A stretch of DNA of 64,000 nucleotides from Glebionis coronaria (Eukaryota; Streptophyta; Magnoliopsida; Asterales; Asteraceae): the NCBI GenBank assembly GCA_025667525.1, contig CM046876.1, forward strand, positions 84,113,512 to 84,177,511. Reading direction: 5' to 3'. Positions 36,101 to 47,312 of this stretch are shown here, piece by piece; the first letter of the stretch is position 1; every line of letters begins with the position of its first letter. The notes under the pieces are model-generated. The model ran no database searches, was not told where the DNA came from, and saw only the letters and a list, made by a program, of their open reading frames with translations. Made by a program: the position numbers and the translations under genes.

Positions 36101-37289
36101 CAGTTTCCCTATTTCCAACAACAGTAGCCACCCTCTGATTATCATACTTAGGTCGTCGATCATACTTTGGAGGACTATCAACACGTCTTCGTGTATCATA
36201 CCTTGGAGGACTCTGTGCATGGGTGTTCCTCGAGTTTGAAGATGTTCGAAGGTTGTTGTTGGTGGGTTTGTAGATTTTCTTATATTGCTTCATAACGAAA
36301 GCCATTTGTTGCTTGAATTCCCTATCCCTTTGAGCTACTTCTTCATCACTGTCTTCTTCGGATGATTGCTCAGGTATGGGTGATGGTGCTCTTGCAACTT
36401 CTTTGCCTCGGGATCGTGTTGGAACATGTGACTTGGAGACAATGGATGATCGTGGTGATGATGATTGAGTAGAGTAGGTCTTTGAAGTACGGGAGTGATA
36501 TTCTGGGTAATGTTGAGTGGTAGACACCAAAGCAAGTGGATTGGAAATCTTTGCAACTCGTTCAGCTCGAAGTTCATTTGCCTCATTTTGAAATTGTTTC
36601 AAGATGTCAAAGAGCTTGTGATATGAAACTTCGTCTAACTTTTGTTGTTGTTTGACCAAGGTGACAAACCGTGTCCACTCTGGTTGAAGTTGCTGTAGAA
36701 TTTGGACATTGACTTGCATGGTGGAAACTTGCAAGTTGTTTCAGGTCATATCATTCATCATCTTGTAGAATCGGGAGTAATAAGAATCAATTGATTCCCC
36801 ATCCTTTGATGTAAACTTGCCAAAGTTCCAAAACATCTTAGTTTTCACATCTTGTTTGTTAAGTGATTCACCTTGTTGCAATCTTTCAATGGCCGTCCAC
36901 ATTTCTTGAGCAGTAGGACATGCGTCAACCATAGAGTAAATCTCATCTCCAATGCCACTGAGAATTAAGTAGATTGCTTCCTTCTCTGCATCAAACCACA
37001 CACGGTTCTCTGGGGTGAGGTCGGTCCTCGTCTCATTACGTTCATATGCGGGTTGTGCGTCACTTGTGTCTGTGGCTGGTACTGCAGGAACTTGAATCCT
37101 TGAGAGTTTATAGGGTCCTTCCAAAATACATTGCCTTAGAGCATCACCGTTAGGTTTTGTGTCAAGGTAACGTATAAACCGGGATTGCCATTGATCATAG
37201 CGACCCGACACAAGCATTGGTGGTCTTTCCTTGTTACCTGCCACCATTATGTTGTTGTTCGTCACACGGTATTCGGCAGTAGAATCCAT
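33147..37289 (-). pseudogene. Copia E Gag with long coiled coil and two Cys motifs
   Basis: I choose the ATG at 37,289 (MDSTAEYRV), because the frame upstream of it is leader sequence. Order: copia gag domain (WQSRFIRYL, QEMWTAIERLQQGE), a TGA stop at 36,741-36,743, then a 1,195-codon frame with a CCHC knuckle (CFNCRGFGHLAKEC, near 36,080), several hundred residues rich in Lys, Glu, Leu and Gln predicted as coiled coil, a PSVLGKPSVF patch, and a second motif CVKCGKCANANHAMC (near 33,410). The frame ends at 33,147 after a frameshift. The long coiled-coil Gag is typical of copia elements I associate with Asteraceae. Confidence 0.88.
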
Positions 37290-37523
37290 CTCAATATTCT
37301 CTGAAATGATGAATTGAATGTGGATCTTAAGTAGTTGTGTTGTGATTGTTTGATTGTTGAAATTCCGAAAATTGCGATTTTTTCTCAGCCCGACAATAAA
37401 TTCCTCAGTCCGACAAAACGGTAGACCTAAAAAATTTGTAATCACCAAATTTTGAAATTGAGCTAGAAATGTCCTAAAACTAGTATGGAAAAAATTTGAT
37501 TTTACTTGACCTAAAAATTTTAA

Positions 37524-37526
<3 letters not shown>

Positions 37527-37552
<26 letters not shown>
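37527..37552. repeat. Homopolymer run (T26)
   Basis: Twenty-six consecutive T on the plus strand, A26 in the sense of copia E, located in its leader about 240 nt before the gag ATG. Confidence 0.95.
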
Positions 37553-37554
<2 letters not shown>

Positions 37555-37629
37555 TCTTCGTGTAAACTACGTTCCGAAACTAGTCTAGATGGTGGCTAAA
37601 TCTAAAAAATACTCAAACAAAATTTAGCT

Positions 37630-38000
37630 AAACATGTCATCGGAATGTCCATCAGAATGTGCCATCGGAATGTTTCTTAGATCGGAATGTCCTTTAGATC
37701 GCAATGTGCACCTGTCGGAATCCTCCAGATCGGAATGTGTACCTATCGAAATCCCAGATCGGAATGTTCAGATCGCAATGAGTACCTATCGAAATCCCAG
37801 ATCGGAATGTGGCTGTCGCAATGTGGGCAGAGTAACGTTTCAAGATTGCCTTAAATCCGTCGCAATCCAGATCGCAATAACGATCGGAATGTTCAGATCG
37901 GAATAAGGGGCTATCGCAATACTGATCGCAAAGTAAAACCCTAGGGTTATTGCGATCGAAACCGTACTTACCTTTCCGAAATTCTAGCTGTCGCAATAAG
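37630..38000 (-). repeat. CGGAAT/CGCAAT motif array in copia E leader
   Basis: On the plus strand ATCGGAATG-type words occur about nine times and TCGCAAT-type words about seven times, with a few TCGAAAT variants, spaced 12-35 bp. In sense these are ATTCCGAT and ATTGCGAT. The hexamer ATTCCG is the same as in the unrelated gypsy LTR C array. Confidence 0.85.
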
Positions 38001-38213
38001 GGACTTTTTTCCAACTTTTTAGGCAACGATTTTAGCAACTTTTAGGCAACAAGATCGTGTTTTTAACCAAACCAAACAACCAAATCTCTACAACAAGTAT
38101 ATAGAAGATTTGTAGCAAGATATAGAACACGAAAAGCACAAAGAAATATGAATTCGAGAAAGAAAGAAGGATGAAATCAAATGAAAACTCAAAAACAATC
38201 ACAAAACTACCCC

Positions 38214-38230
38214 ATGGCGATTGATACCAA
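38214..38230 (-). promoter_or_regulatory. Primer-binding site of copia E
   Basis: One base after the LTR end the sense strand reads TTGGTATCAATCGCC; TGGTATCA matches the usual initiator-Met tRNA primer site of copia elements, with poorer matching after the eighth base. Confidence 0.75.
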
Positions 38231-38231
38231 T

Positions 38232-38629
38232 TGTTGTCCCTAATATATGTGATGTTAATACACGAATTTATAATAAAGAAAGGTAGATATGAGAAGAATT
38301 CTAGAGAGAGAAAGTAGTGAGAGAAAGTAGAGAGAAAATGGTTGGTGAAACTTGTGGAATATTAGATTAGAGAAAATGAAATGACCAACACCCTTCCTAA
38401 CATGCTAGGAAGGGTTTATATAGCCTTTGCTTACATGTAACTTAATGGGCTATATGATCATGGGCCGGGCTTTCCTTTTGGGCTTTGGTTACTTATTAAT
38501 GAACCTTAGCTTAAAGTTAAGCCCGTAATTACACGACTAATATACTACCTATTACAACGTTCTAAAATACGATACATAATAAACATATGACCGAGCATTC
38601 TTGTTTGGCTCAATATTTTGAGGCTAACA
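38232..38629 (-). repeat. 5' LTR of copia E
   Basis: 398 bp, near identical to 26,519-26,916. TATA box (sense) at 38,414-38,423 and TATA-adjacent hairpin at 38,390-38,415. The LTR ends TGTTAGCC...GGGACAACA define the element. Confidence 0.95.
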
Positions 38630-38767
38630 ATTTTGGTGAATTCACGATATCCGTACCTGAAATAGACAATGAACAAACACAAGCATATTTTTGGGTATTT
38701 TGACGATATTTTAAGCGTTTTAAGCCCAGTTTGGACGATGAGACTATGTATAATTACAGTCCCATCA

Positions 38768-40619
38768 CTCCCCCATACTAAACCATTGTCGTGACCCCAC
38801 GCAATGCTAGAATTAAGTATCATAGCACTTCCAAAATTCATTTTATGATGACATTTATTGAAGACATAAACTTAAATACTACACGTGTTTTAGACATAAT
38901 GTAATGTTTTCATCATAATAAAGTGACTTTTGGGATCATAGAACAAGAACACGTGAATGCTTCGTTAGAAATAATTTCGTCGTCCTCGATTTTCACCCAA
39001 TTCCATGCTAAGCGTGTAACGAGATCATTGTTATTATAAGTTAGCAACACGATCACTTCTCATGAGTGTTAATTACGAACATAAACTCCCTTATTCCTAC
39101 TTGGTATCTCTTATATTTTATTTTGTCTTAATGATCACGAGGATACATCATTGACTTATGCGTGAATAGAGATTAAGTCTAAAAATAGAAACTTAACGGT
39201 GTAACCAAAATCATTAAATCAATAATTCATCCCAATAGACAACGATGTCAAAAAATTAAGTCAACAAGAAGGATCGATAAACACGATTTTATAACGGTTT
39301 TTAACATGAGACTTATTACCAAGACTTTTATACGCCCCCTAACGGAAGGGCCTTATTATCTTTGGTTTACCTCCATCTTTTATTCAACTTCGCCATGAAG
39401 CTTTTATTATGACTTCGGTCTTGCCTTGCCTTTTATTATCCGCCTCATCGGTGGTTTTATTAGCCAAAGACGTATATCCTCACGCTAAGGCGAATTTTGG
39501 ATCTTTAAAGCTTCGAAGATTAAGGCTTGATTCACTTTCAATTTGGGCATAGATTTTTCGGCCTTGTGAGCTTCAAATTTTTGCTTAATTTAGGTGAGCA
39601 CTTGAAATCTTATTATTAGGTGAAGCTTTCGATTATTCGGGTGCCAATACTTCAAAACCGTGACGCTGGCGATACCTTAATGTTTTCCCAATTTAATTAC
39701 ATGGAAGCTACCAAAACAAATTAGAAACCCAACAATAGTGACTAAACCACCAAATCAATATTTATTAACAATTATTATGCAAAAGCGTTGGGAGAATAAG
39801 CTAATAATTACTACACATAAGATCGTGACGATTACGAGACTTATAAATAACTCTATCATTTCTCGTCCTCATTTAAGAGACTTAGCCTAAAAAGTTAAGG
39901 AATCGAAGCTAAGTGCTCAACACGTACGGTCGAGTCAAAAATTACTCTCATTCTCACCATCAGAAAACCTACATTCGTGTCTTAAACACTTATGAAAAAC
40001 TAGAAAAATTTTAAAATTTGGCCATTTTTAGCCTTATTTGATAGCAAAAAGATGAATATTGGATTGCGTGTTGACGTAAGCAAGGTGAAGTATCTACTCA
40101 CACCCATACTAAAACTAAACATTGTCCTCAATGTTTCGAGTCTAGGGGTGTAAACACCCCCATACTAGAGACGAAGTCGAATGCTTAATCTCGAGCATGG
40201 AAAGGGTAAAACGAATAACCTAAAAGCCATTTATGAATTATGCTAATAAGGTAAACGTTAGAACATAAAAGGATATCATCGGATATCGGAATCTCCAAAG
40301 GCAACGATCGAAGCTCGAGTGATTCATAAAACGAACACGAGAGGCTTCAATGATGACGATGAACCTAATAAATCACAATCACAAACAACCACGAAACAAA
40401 GGTAGGAAGAGCACAAGTCCCCTCGTTACATTAACTAAGAAAGCGATAATATGTACAAGGATAAGCATGAGAATCCCCCACGAGGCACCTTGTTTTTGAT
40501 AACCGAGTCAAAAGCTCGACTCGAATCCCCATAAATGTGATCATTTAGGGATAATCTTGGTATGGTCATTTTTGGTGGGGCTTACATGATAAACAAGGCC
40601 CAAAAGTACATGGAGTACT
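38768..40619 (-). other. 3' non-coding region between Gag-protease and LTR B
   Basis: Polypurine tract (sense TAGTATGGGGGAGTG) at 38,768-38,781, then about 1.8 kb without a supported gene. It is homologous over most of its length to 21,013-22,548 and, in blocks, to 10,989-12,911 of element C. Conserved words include CGAGATCATTGTTATTATAAG (about 39,020), CTCTATCATTTCTCGTCCTC (about 39,852), AACATTGTCCTCAATGTTTCG (about 40,120) and CTTGTTTTTGATAACCGAG (about 40,490). Confidence 0.7.
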
Positions 40620-41066
40620 TTAAAAACCCGATAAACGTATACCGGGGTCAAAGATAGCGTCTTCGTTTTCGGATGAAAGACGAAACAACGCTACTCCAAC
40701 TAAAACCCCAATGAGGTAGAAGAAAATAGATAAGAAGTAGAAAGGTGGGGCAATGGGTAAGTCAAACATATGAGCTACTCGAGGTAGACTCACACCAAGC
40801 AAATAGATACGATTTCCATTTATTGCATCGGTAGAAGACCGAGATTTCCCTTTACAAGCAATTCCGGGATCGTAAATCTCGTCCTCGGTGGTAAAGTGTG
40901 AGGGAACATTTGGGGCTTCCCCTATACTAAGACCACAACAACCGTCGTCAAAAGGAGTAGACGAGGTGGTAGTATTCATAAAACGCGGTGATGACGGAGT
41001 TAAACATGTAGAAAAGTCATTTAAAACATCTTTAAAATCTTTTCCTTTTTCATCGTTTTTAAACAC
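40620..41066 (-). pseudogene. Out-of-frame C-terminal tail of Gag-protease with a membrane span
   Basis: A 148-codon frame overlaps the end of the Gag-protease frame by 46 nt in a different phase. Its beginning (FKNDEKGKDFKDVLNDF) reads as the natural continuation, while the upstream frame ends after only 16 codons in this overlap. It is Ser/Thr- and acid-rich, then has one hydrophobic segment (FYFLSIFFYLIGVLVGVALF). I read it as the original C-terminus separated by a one-base frameshift near 41,080; a programmed shift is possible but no classical slippery site was identified. An env-like role is conceivable for Athila elements but cannot be shown. Confidence 0.6.
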
Positions 41067-44000
41067 TTTATATGAAAACCCGATTGAATAATGTCGAAAA
41101 TATTTGGCGTGTCAAATTCAAAATTAGTCGCGCTAAAAATCCTCACATTTAAGTCGTGGTTAGGGGGTGGTGGATTATATAAGTTCTCAAAACGTTTGTC
41201 AATAAAGAACACCGCCCCCTCGGGGTCTACATACTCGTCATCTTCATGAACGTCGATCTCATCGGTTTCTTCGTCATAGATAGGCTTGTCAAACCATGGT
41301 TTGTCATTCCCCTCTTTGATGATTTTAGAAACTCTCTCGAAGAGATCACGATCAAGCACGAAACCATCATTCTTTTGTGGGGATCGTTGATAAGTTAGAT
41401 CCTCACGAATGTGGTAAACGTCATTCTCAAATGAGGAGTGTTTATAAGGTAACTCCTCGAGAATGGGACTTATGTCTATAGCAAGAAAATCATCGACCTC
41501 CTTAAAGAATTCTTCATCATCACAATTGTGAAACGAAGGAGGATCGATGATATGGTCATCAACGTTCTCGAATTCATCATCAAAAATGGGATTATGATGA
41601 AAAATAGGTTCGTATACGGAATTCGAGTACGTTGTGAAAGTGTCGTCATTCTCATCATTATAAGAAATTTCCGACATGAGATCGTCCTCTTCATTTGAAG
41701 ATTTATCAAAGGGTAAATCCTCGAAGATGGATGGCGGATTAGCAAGTATATGCTCGAGCTCGGCAAAATCACCATTGCCATCAAAGAAAGTGTCGATGTG
41801 AGCAAGTTCTCGAGTGGATTTATCGAGAGTCATAACCATGGACTTACAAGTCGAATGACTATGCTTAGGTGACATTTCTATGATGGGTGAGATTGCATTG
41901 GGTTGGGCCACTTCCTTAGCCTTAATGGGTTTGGGGCTAGGAGTGGGAGGCACTTCAATGGGTTTAGAAGTATGGGCCTCAAAGTCATGGTCCTTCGAAG
42001 GTGGTGAAGACGAGCCCATATTGGTCTTTGTCGTGATGGCACTAACGTCGCCCTTCGGAATTGGTGGTTCACTTGTTTCGCTAAAAACATCCCAAAGTGA
42101 GTTTTCATCCATAAATTTACACATACCCTTTTGAATTAGGTACACGTATTCTTTATCATTAAAATCATCATCTTTAAAACCGTTTTTCTTAATTCTTTCA
42201 AAACATGCATCAAGCTTCATTCTTTCCGCTAAAGTAAACATTTTGAAATCATTAGAATTTGAATCATTAGGTTTTGAAACCTCGGTTTTTTCATTCTCAT
42301 AAAATCCTTGGGATTTTCTAGCGAAAAAGTCTATTTTGTCATCCCCATATCTCATAGTAAGTCTCCCCTCGTGAACGTCGATTACGGTTCGAGCCGTCGA
42401 TAAGAATGGTCGGCCTAAAATAATGGGACATTTAGGGTCACACTCGTAATCGGATATAACGAAATCCGCGGGAAAAACAAACTTTCCAATCCTAACATAG
42501 ACATCCTCGGCTATTCCAATTGGTATAAGTGGAGTACAATTTGCAAGCTCGATTGTCATGTTCGTGGGGGTAAGTCTAGGCAATCTCATCAATTTCCAAA
42601 GAGAATGAGGCATGAGATTGATGCTAGCACCTAAATCGGCAAGGGCTAAACATCCCTCAATCTCGGAAAAATCACAAGGTAAAAGAAATTGGCCCGGATC
42701 CTTTTCCTTTCTCGGCATACGCCTTTTGGGTTTTTTAAGAAGGATTGAAGCACAAGTTTCTTCAAGGGTCACTTTCGTAAGGTCGTTAAAACTCTCTTTT
42801 TGAACCGTGGATGGAATTCGAGGTACACGAGGGTGTGCACTCTTTTCCTTGGTCGCCACGTTCATCCCCTCGACTTTAGAACAATAGGACGTCTTAGAAG
42901 TCGAGGGTGGAGAAGGATAAACAACTCTAAATCCATCAAGGTTAGGGGTAATCACACGACCTTTTCCAATAGACGAGGCGGCTTTACATTGTTCCTTCGG
43001 ATTGGGTACGGTGTTACTAGGTAACGTACTCGAAGACGAACTCGCTTGATTGCTCATGATTGCCGAAAACATCTTTTTAATCTCACTTTGACCTTGTTCA
43101 ATTTTATTATTTTGACCTTTCAAAGTGTTGGAAAATTCGTTTTTCAAAGTACCAATTTGTCCCTCTAATCGTCTCATATTAGCCTCATTTGTTTTCATAT
43201 ATTCTTGAAAATCGTTTGACGAACTATTTTGATTAGCATTAAAGTTACCTTGGTTTTGATTACTTCTTTGAAAATTCCCTTGATTACCATTCGAAAAATT
43301 GTTTCCTTGATTAGCGTTGTTTTGAAAACTCGAGTTTTGGTTGTTGTTGTTATCTCGGTTTTGCCAACTTAAATTTCGACCTTGATTATAACCTCCTTGA
43401 TTCGAAAAATTTCCTTGTTGATTGTTTCCTTGAAAATTGTTGTGATTTTGATTCGAACAATTGTTTCCTCGGTTATAATTGCCTTGTTGTGATGGACCGG
43501 CGTTATTTTGATTTTGATTAGAAAAATTGTTGTTTAACGCACTCACATTCGACGTTTGGCCATCCGTAGCCGCACACTCGTAATAATTATGAGGTCCACC
43601 ACAAAATGTACACGAAACCTCAACCGCTTTTACCGTAGCGGGAGCGTCTTTCTTTTGCATCTCAATGAGAGAAGACGTAAACACATTCGTCAACTTGTCG
43701 ACTTTAGCATCAACTCTCTCAATGTCGCGATTATAACTACTAACATTGGCGACATTGGCAACACTCGGTGCGTTGCGGAGTTGGTAAACCTTGGATCGGT
43801 TTTCGATAATTATCAAAGCTTCTCTCGGAGTTTTACACAAAAAGTTGCCACCGGCGGCGGAATTCAACGAGTCTTGTTCGTGAAAATTAAGACCGTTGTA
43901 AAACGTATCGATTTGGTGCAACTCGGAAAAACCATGGTGAGGACATTGCCTAAGAAATTCCTTAAAACGATCCCACGCGTCTCTAAAAGATTCATTTGGT

Positions 44001-44548
44001 TTTTGCTCAAATTTTGTAATCTCGTTTTTGAAAAACGTTGTCTTAGACGGTGGGAAAAAATAATTAACGAACTTGGAAACGAGATCCTTCCACGTAGTTA
44101 TCGAATTAGGTGGCTCTTTCTCGTACCAATCCTTGGCGGCACCATCGAGCGAGTACGGAAAAAGCATAAGCTTGACGACATCGGCGTCGACGTTCTTAAA
44201 CTTGCTCGTGGCTAAAAGTCGATCAAAATTCCGAATATGGTCGTGAGGATTATCGGCTTCACGACCTCGAAACTTCGTAGCTTGGATCAACGAAAGCATT
44301 CCGCTCTTGATCTCAAAATTCTCCGCCTCGATAGCGGGAATTACGATCGCGTCTCCATAACCCTCGGTGGGCGCTTGGAGCAATTCCATCATAGAACGAT
44401 TGTCGGCCATCTCGTCTAAGGTCTCTTCAACAACGATATTAGGAACGTCGGTTTCTAATTCTCGTCTACGTCGTCAATTCCTTCGATTACGATTGCGTCG
44501 ATTCGAAGCTTCACTAGAATTGAAATAGTCCTTCGAACGAGTGCGCAT
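41021..44548 (-). pseudogene. Athila-type Gag-protease of composite A/B
   Basis: The likely original start is the ATG at 44,548 (MRTRSKDYF); the frame then meets a TGA at 44,474-44,476 in an Arg-rich stretch and can restart at M(ADNRSMM) at 44,410. From there 1,129 codons are open. Domains by residue from 44,410: retrotransposon gag (about 35-215; LMLFPYSLDGAAKDWY), knuckle CTFCGGPHNYYEC (267-279), an Asn/Gln/Gly-rich segment (about 290-405), aspartic protease (ALADLGASINLMP, about 585-690, with ILGRPFL), and a long acidic tail. There is no RT, RNase H or integrase. The element is therefore non-autonomous, and the early stop probably limits expression. Confidence 0.88.
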
Positions 44549-45378
44549 GCACTAAGCGTAGAATGGGTGGTAGCAAAGAAGATTCTTTTTGCGGTTTTTC
44601 GATTTTTTCAATTTTTTTTGGTTTTTGATTGTTTTTTATTTTTTTTTGGATTTTTGAATGTATTACGTAGACACAAATCTACAAATCTCCCCTCGAATCG
44701 ACTTTCTCGATTAAAGGAGCCTCAAAGAATGAAAACGATCACGTGGAGTGAACGTTTTCTATGACTTTAGAACGTTGGTGGAACACCAAAACGTTCAAGA
44801 GGGTTTAATCTTGAAAACAAAAGAAAATATAATATATGTAGATAATACTTGGTAGGCAAACCCTCGATTAGCCCTCTTTCTCAAAACACGCACAAGCAAG
44901 CGGAGGAAACGAGGCGGCGCGAAGCACTTAAGAGCCTTTTTCCTTTAGGTCGTGAAATACAACCGCCTTATACCCACCTTATAGTTTGTGTTAATTGAAA
45001 TTAAGCCTCACGAAAGTATTTATCTATTTTGCCTTTAAACTTTTGCTTTAGATTCGAATACAATGATCGAGTGATGAAATCCCGAATCAAGGTTGCGTTT
45101 TCACGCTTTTGGAGTACTTGTATATTTATTGTTCTTACGTAAATACAATATATTAATAATATTCACAAAAAAAACGAAAACCAATATATCTACAATATAG
45201 TAAAATGATTGATTTGTGTTTAATTTAGGAAAATTAAACACGATTTATTTGGATACTATAATATATTAATGAAAAATAACAAAAATGAGTACGTACGATA
45301 TTCACGCTTTCCAAAAAATGAAAAGCAAAAACGCACTACTCACACAAACACGATACTAATAATGGCACACTAAACACC
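44549..45378 (-). other. 5' leader of composite A/B
   Basis: Region between the PBS and the gag ATG. It is AT-rich with a T-rich stretch at 44,570-44,650; no protein with a recognisable domain is present. Confidence 0.6.
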
Positions 45379-45396
45379 TCCCCGGCAGCGGCGCCA
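45379..45396 (-). promoter_or_regulatory. Primer-binding site of composite A/B
   Basis: Sense TGGCGCCGCTGCCGGGGA, three bases after the LTR end. This is the well-known tRNA-Asp type primer site of Athila/Tat gypsy elements, with C in place of the common T at one position. Confidence 0.88.
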
Positions 45397-45399
45397 AAA

Positions 45400-47312
45400 T
45401 GATGTTGAAGTTTTGCAACCCTTTAGGAAAAGGATGCAATAAATAGGGCAAGTTAGCACGACGATTTAGGAAAACCGTGTGTGAATGACCCAATTAAGTT
45501 CGTTCTCAAGGAGGCTAGTGTGTTATGTGTGTAATGATTTGGATTAATTTGTGATTATATTTGAAAAAGAAGAATAGAAAGGGGATTAGAAGAGAATGAC
45601 GGTTATGAAGACGGATTAAACTAATTCTAAAAAGGCGTACACATAAAGTCGTAAAAACCACCAAAATTAAAATTTAAACCTAAAAATTTCTAAAAATTAC
45701 CAAAAATCCCTAATAATATTCTAAGAGTTTACAAAAAATCAAAACTTGCAAAAACCTTTTAATTAATTAGATAATGACTTTTTAATGCTAATTAAAGCCC
45801 TAAAAATCAAAATTAATTATTAAAAAGCCCTAAACAAGATTTTCAAGTTTGTAAACCTCAAAAATACTCTAATTAAGCTAAAAACTATTTTTCAAAATTT
45901 TAAAACCAATTAAAACTATTTTTAAACAATTAAAAACTCCTAAAATCAATTAAATCTTAAATTAATTATAGAAAAATAATTAAAAGACCTAAAAAATATT
46001 TGGAAAGTTGCAAAAATCCTAATTAAGTGTTTAGAACCTAGGAAAAATATAAAAACCTAGAAAATCTGACTTTTAATTTTTAATAATAAAATAATATTAA
46101 AATAATATTAAAAATCCAAAAATTATAATAAATTCTAAAAACTTGCAAACTAGCTTAATTTAACCTAAATAACTCAGAAATGAAAGTGAAATTACCTAAA
46201 TACCCCTATTGGGCCTAGAAAATGGGCCAAACCCAAAACAGTCCCTTATTGGGCTTAATTAAGGCCCAATAAGAAAAAGTGCTCAAAATAAGCTCAAAAA
46301 GCACAGGTTGACTCAAAATTTGATTTTAAACAACTTTTTCCAAAGGCCCAAAAGCTGAAAATGTGTAATAAGCTAACTTATAATAAGCAGCTTATTCTTA
46401 ATGGGCTTTTTGGCCCATTAAGCTATAAGCTGATGCCATAAGCTAAAATTTAACACACAACCTTCTTTTGACCTAACAAAGACTTCTGCAAAAAGAATTT
46501 TCAAATAAGACCACTTAATAAGCCAGAAACAAGTCAACAACTTATTCACAAAACGACAAAATAGTCGTTTTTATGATCTAGACCACCTTAGAAGCTGATT
46601 CAAGTTGCAAAATGTTTCTTTTGACAAAACTAAGCTTAAAAACCAAAGACCTTTCAAATAAGCACACTCAATAAGCTGGAAAATCAAATAAGCACTTATG
46701 TTAAAAGTCAAACAAGTTGATTTTCTAGTAAAAAGTCAAAGTCAAAGTCTCATAAGCTCCAGTTCACTTAAATGGGTCAAATAATGAAGATCTATTACAA
46801 AAAATAAGTTGTTGCAAGTCAGAATAAGCTAGAACAGCTTATTGATAAGCTGATGATAAAATTGCACTAGCAGGGGCTAGTTTTGGATGTTGAGCAGTGG
46901 GAACTTTTCCCACTGCTTGAATATTTTGACTTGTTGTCTTTAGTGACTTTTTCTTGGATTCAGATTTCACAAAGGCACCCAATTGATCTTTGGATCAAAA
47001 GGAGTCAATCACAATCAAAATAACACAATCACAATCACCCAATTGATACAGTTTAATCAATTAATCACCAGACATTGCACAGACATGAACAATAAGCAGA
47101 TTAGCATTCAAGGGCAATTTTAGCACAAATCAGCCAACCAAATTCAACCAAATGCACACACAAGCTATAATAAACTCCAATAAGCAAGTCTAAACAGGTT
47201 TCATGCACTGGTTCAAAGAATTAAGCAAGATCTAAGCAATGAAAGTTACTGATGAACACTAACACATGCAGTTTTCTACTTTTGCTGATGTATTTGACAC
47301 ACAAGCCAATTT
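45400..47312 (-). repeat. Truncated 5' LTR A' (1,913 bp)
   Basis: Matches LTR A (16,778-18,689) with about four substitutions and one single-base indel. Homology ends abruptly at 47,312; the remaining 2.3 kb including the TATA box is absent and replaced by unrelated sequence. The composite as it stands therefore lacks its promoter. Confidence 0.93.

Larger units (their letters stand above)
37290..38213 (-). other. 5' leader of copia E
   Basis: About 920 nt between the primer-binding site and the gag ATG. It contains an ATTCCG/ATTGCG motif array (37,630-38,000) and an A26 run in sense (T26 at 37,527-37,552). No coding function is supported for the short frames here. Confidence 0.7.
26519..38629 (-). 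mobile_element. Ty1/copia element E, complete structure, coding decayed
   Basis: Two 398-bp LTRs (26,519-26,916 and 38,232-38,629) differ at about three positions. The right LTR is followed in sense by a primer-binding site beginning TGGTATCA, and the left LTR is preceded in sense by a polypurine tract (TTGGGGGAGAT). Flanks read ATTAT (26,514-26,518) and ATTTT (38,630-38,634), a 5-bp target duplication with one mismatch. It sits inside gypsy LTR B. Gag, protease, integrase, RT and RNase H are all present in copia order, with several frame breaks. It has a long 3' non-coding region (2.6 kb) with structured repeats shared with element D. Confidence 0.93.
22549..38767 (-). repeat. Middle LTR B (about 4.1 kb) split by copia E
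   Basis: Sense ends are TGATGGGACTG (38,767) and CCTACATCA (22,549); a polypurine tract follows on the right (38,768-38,781). Removing copia E leaves about 3,970 + 133 bp. The right 130 bp align with the corresponding end of LTR A (ATATCCGTACCT, CACAAGCATAT, TTTTAAGCCC), and the left end keeps GATTTAGGAAAACCGTG and AAGTTCGTTCTC in common with LTR A, but most of the middle is diverged. It contains a 24-bp perfect palindrome and further hairpins (for example 25,161-25,188, CCACAAGCTT paired with AAGCTTGTGG). Confidence 0.75.
16778..47312 (-). mobile_element. Athila-like gypsy composite A/B with three LTR segments, no pol
   Basis: In minus-strand order: truncated 5' LTR A' (47,312-45,400), PBS (45,396-45,379), leader, Gag-protease, 3' non-coding region, LTR B (38,767-22,549, split by copia E), a second 3' non-coding region (22,548-21,013), and 3' LTR A (21,012-16,778). 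A and A' are near identical, while B is clearly diverged. The layout is best explained by nested insertion of a relative into the 3' non-coding region, followed by recombination that removed one set of internal sequence. It carries no reverse transcriptase or integrase, so it would depend on another element. It interrupts the pol of element C; 16,773-16,777 (AATAT) is the left half of a possible target duplication that cannot be checked on the right. Confidence 0.75.

Noticed and set aside
43556..44215. 219-codon plus-strand frame
   Set aside because: Antisense shadow of the Gag domain of composite A/B.
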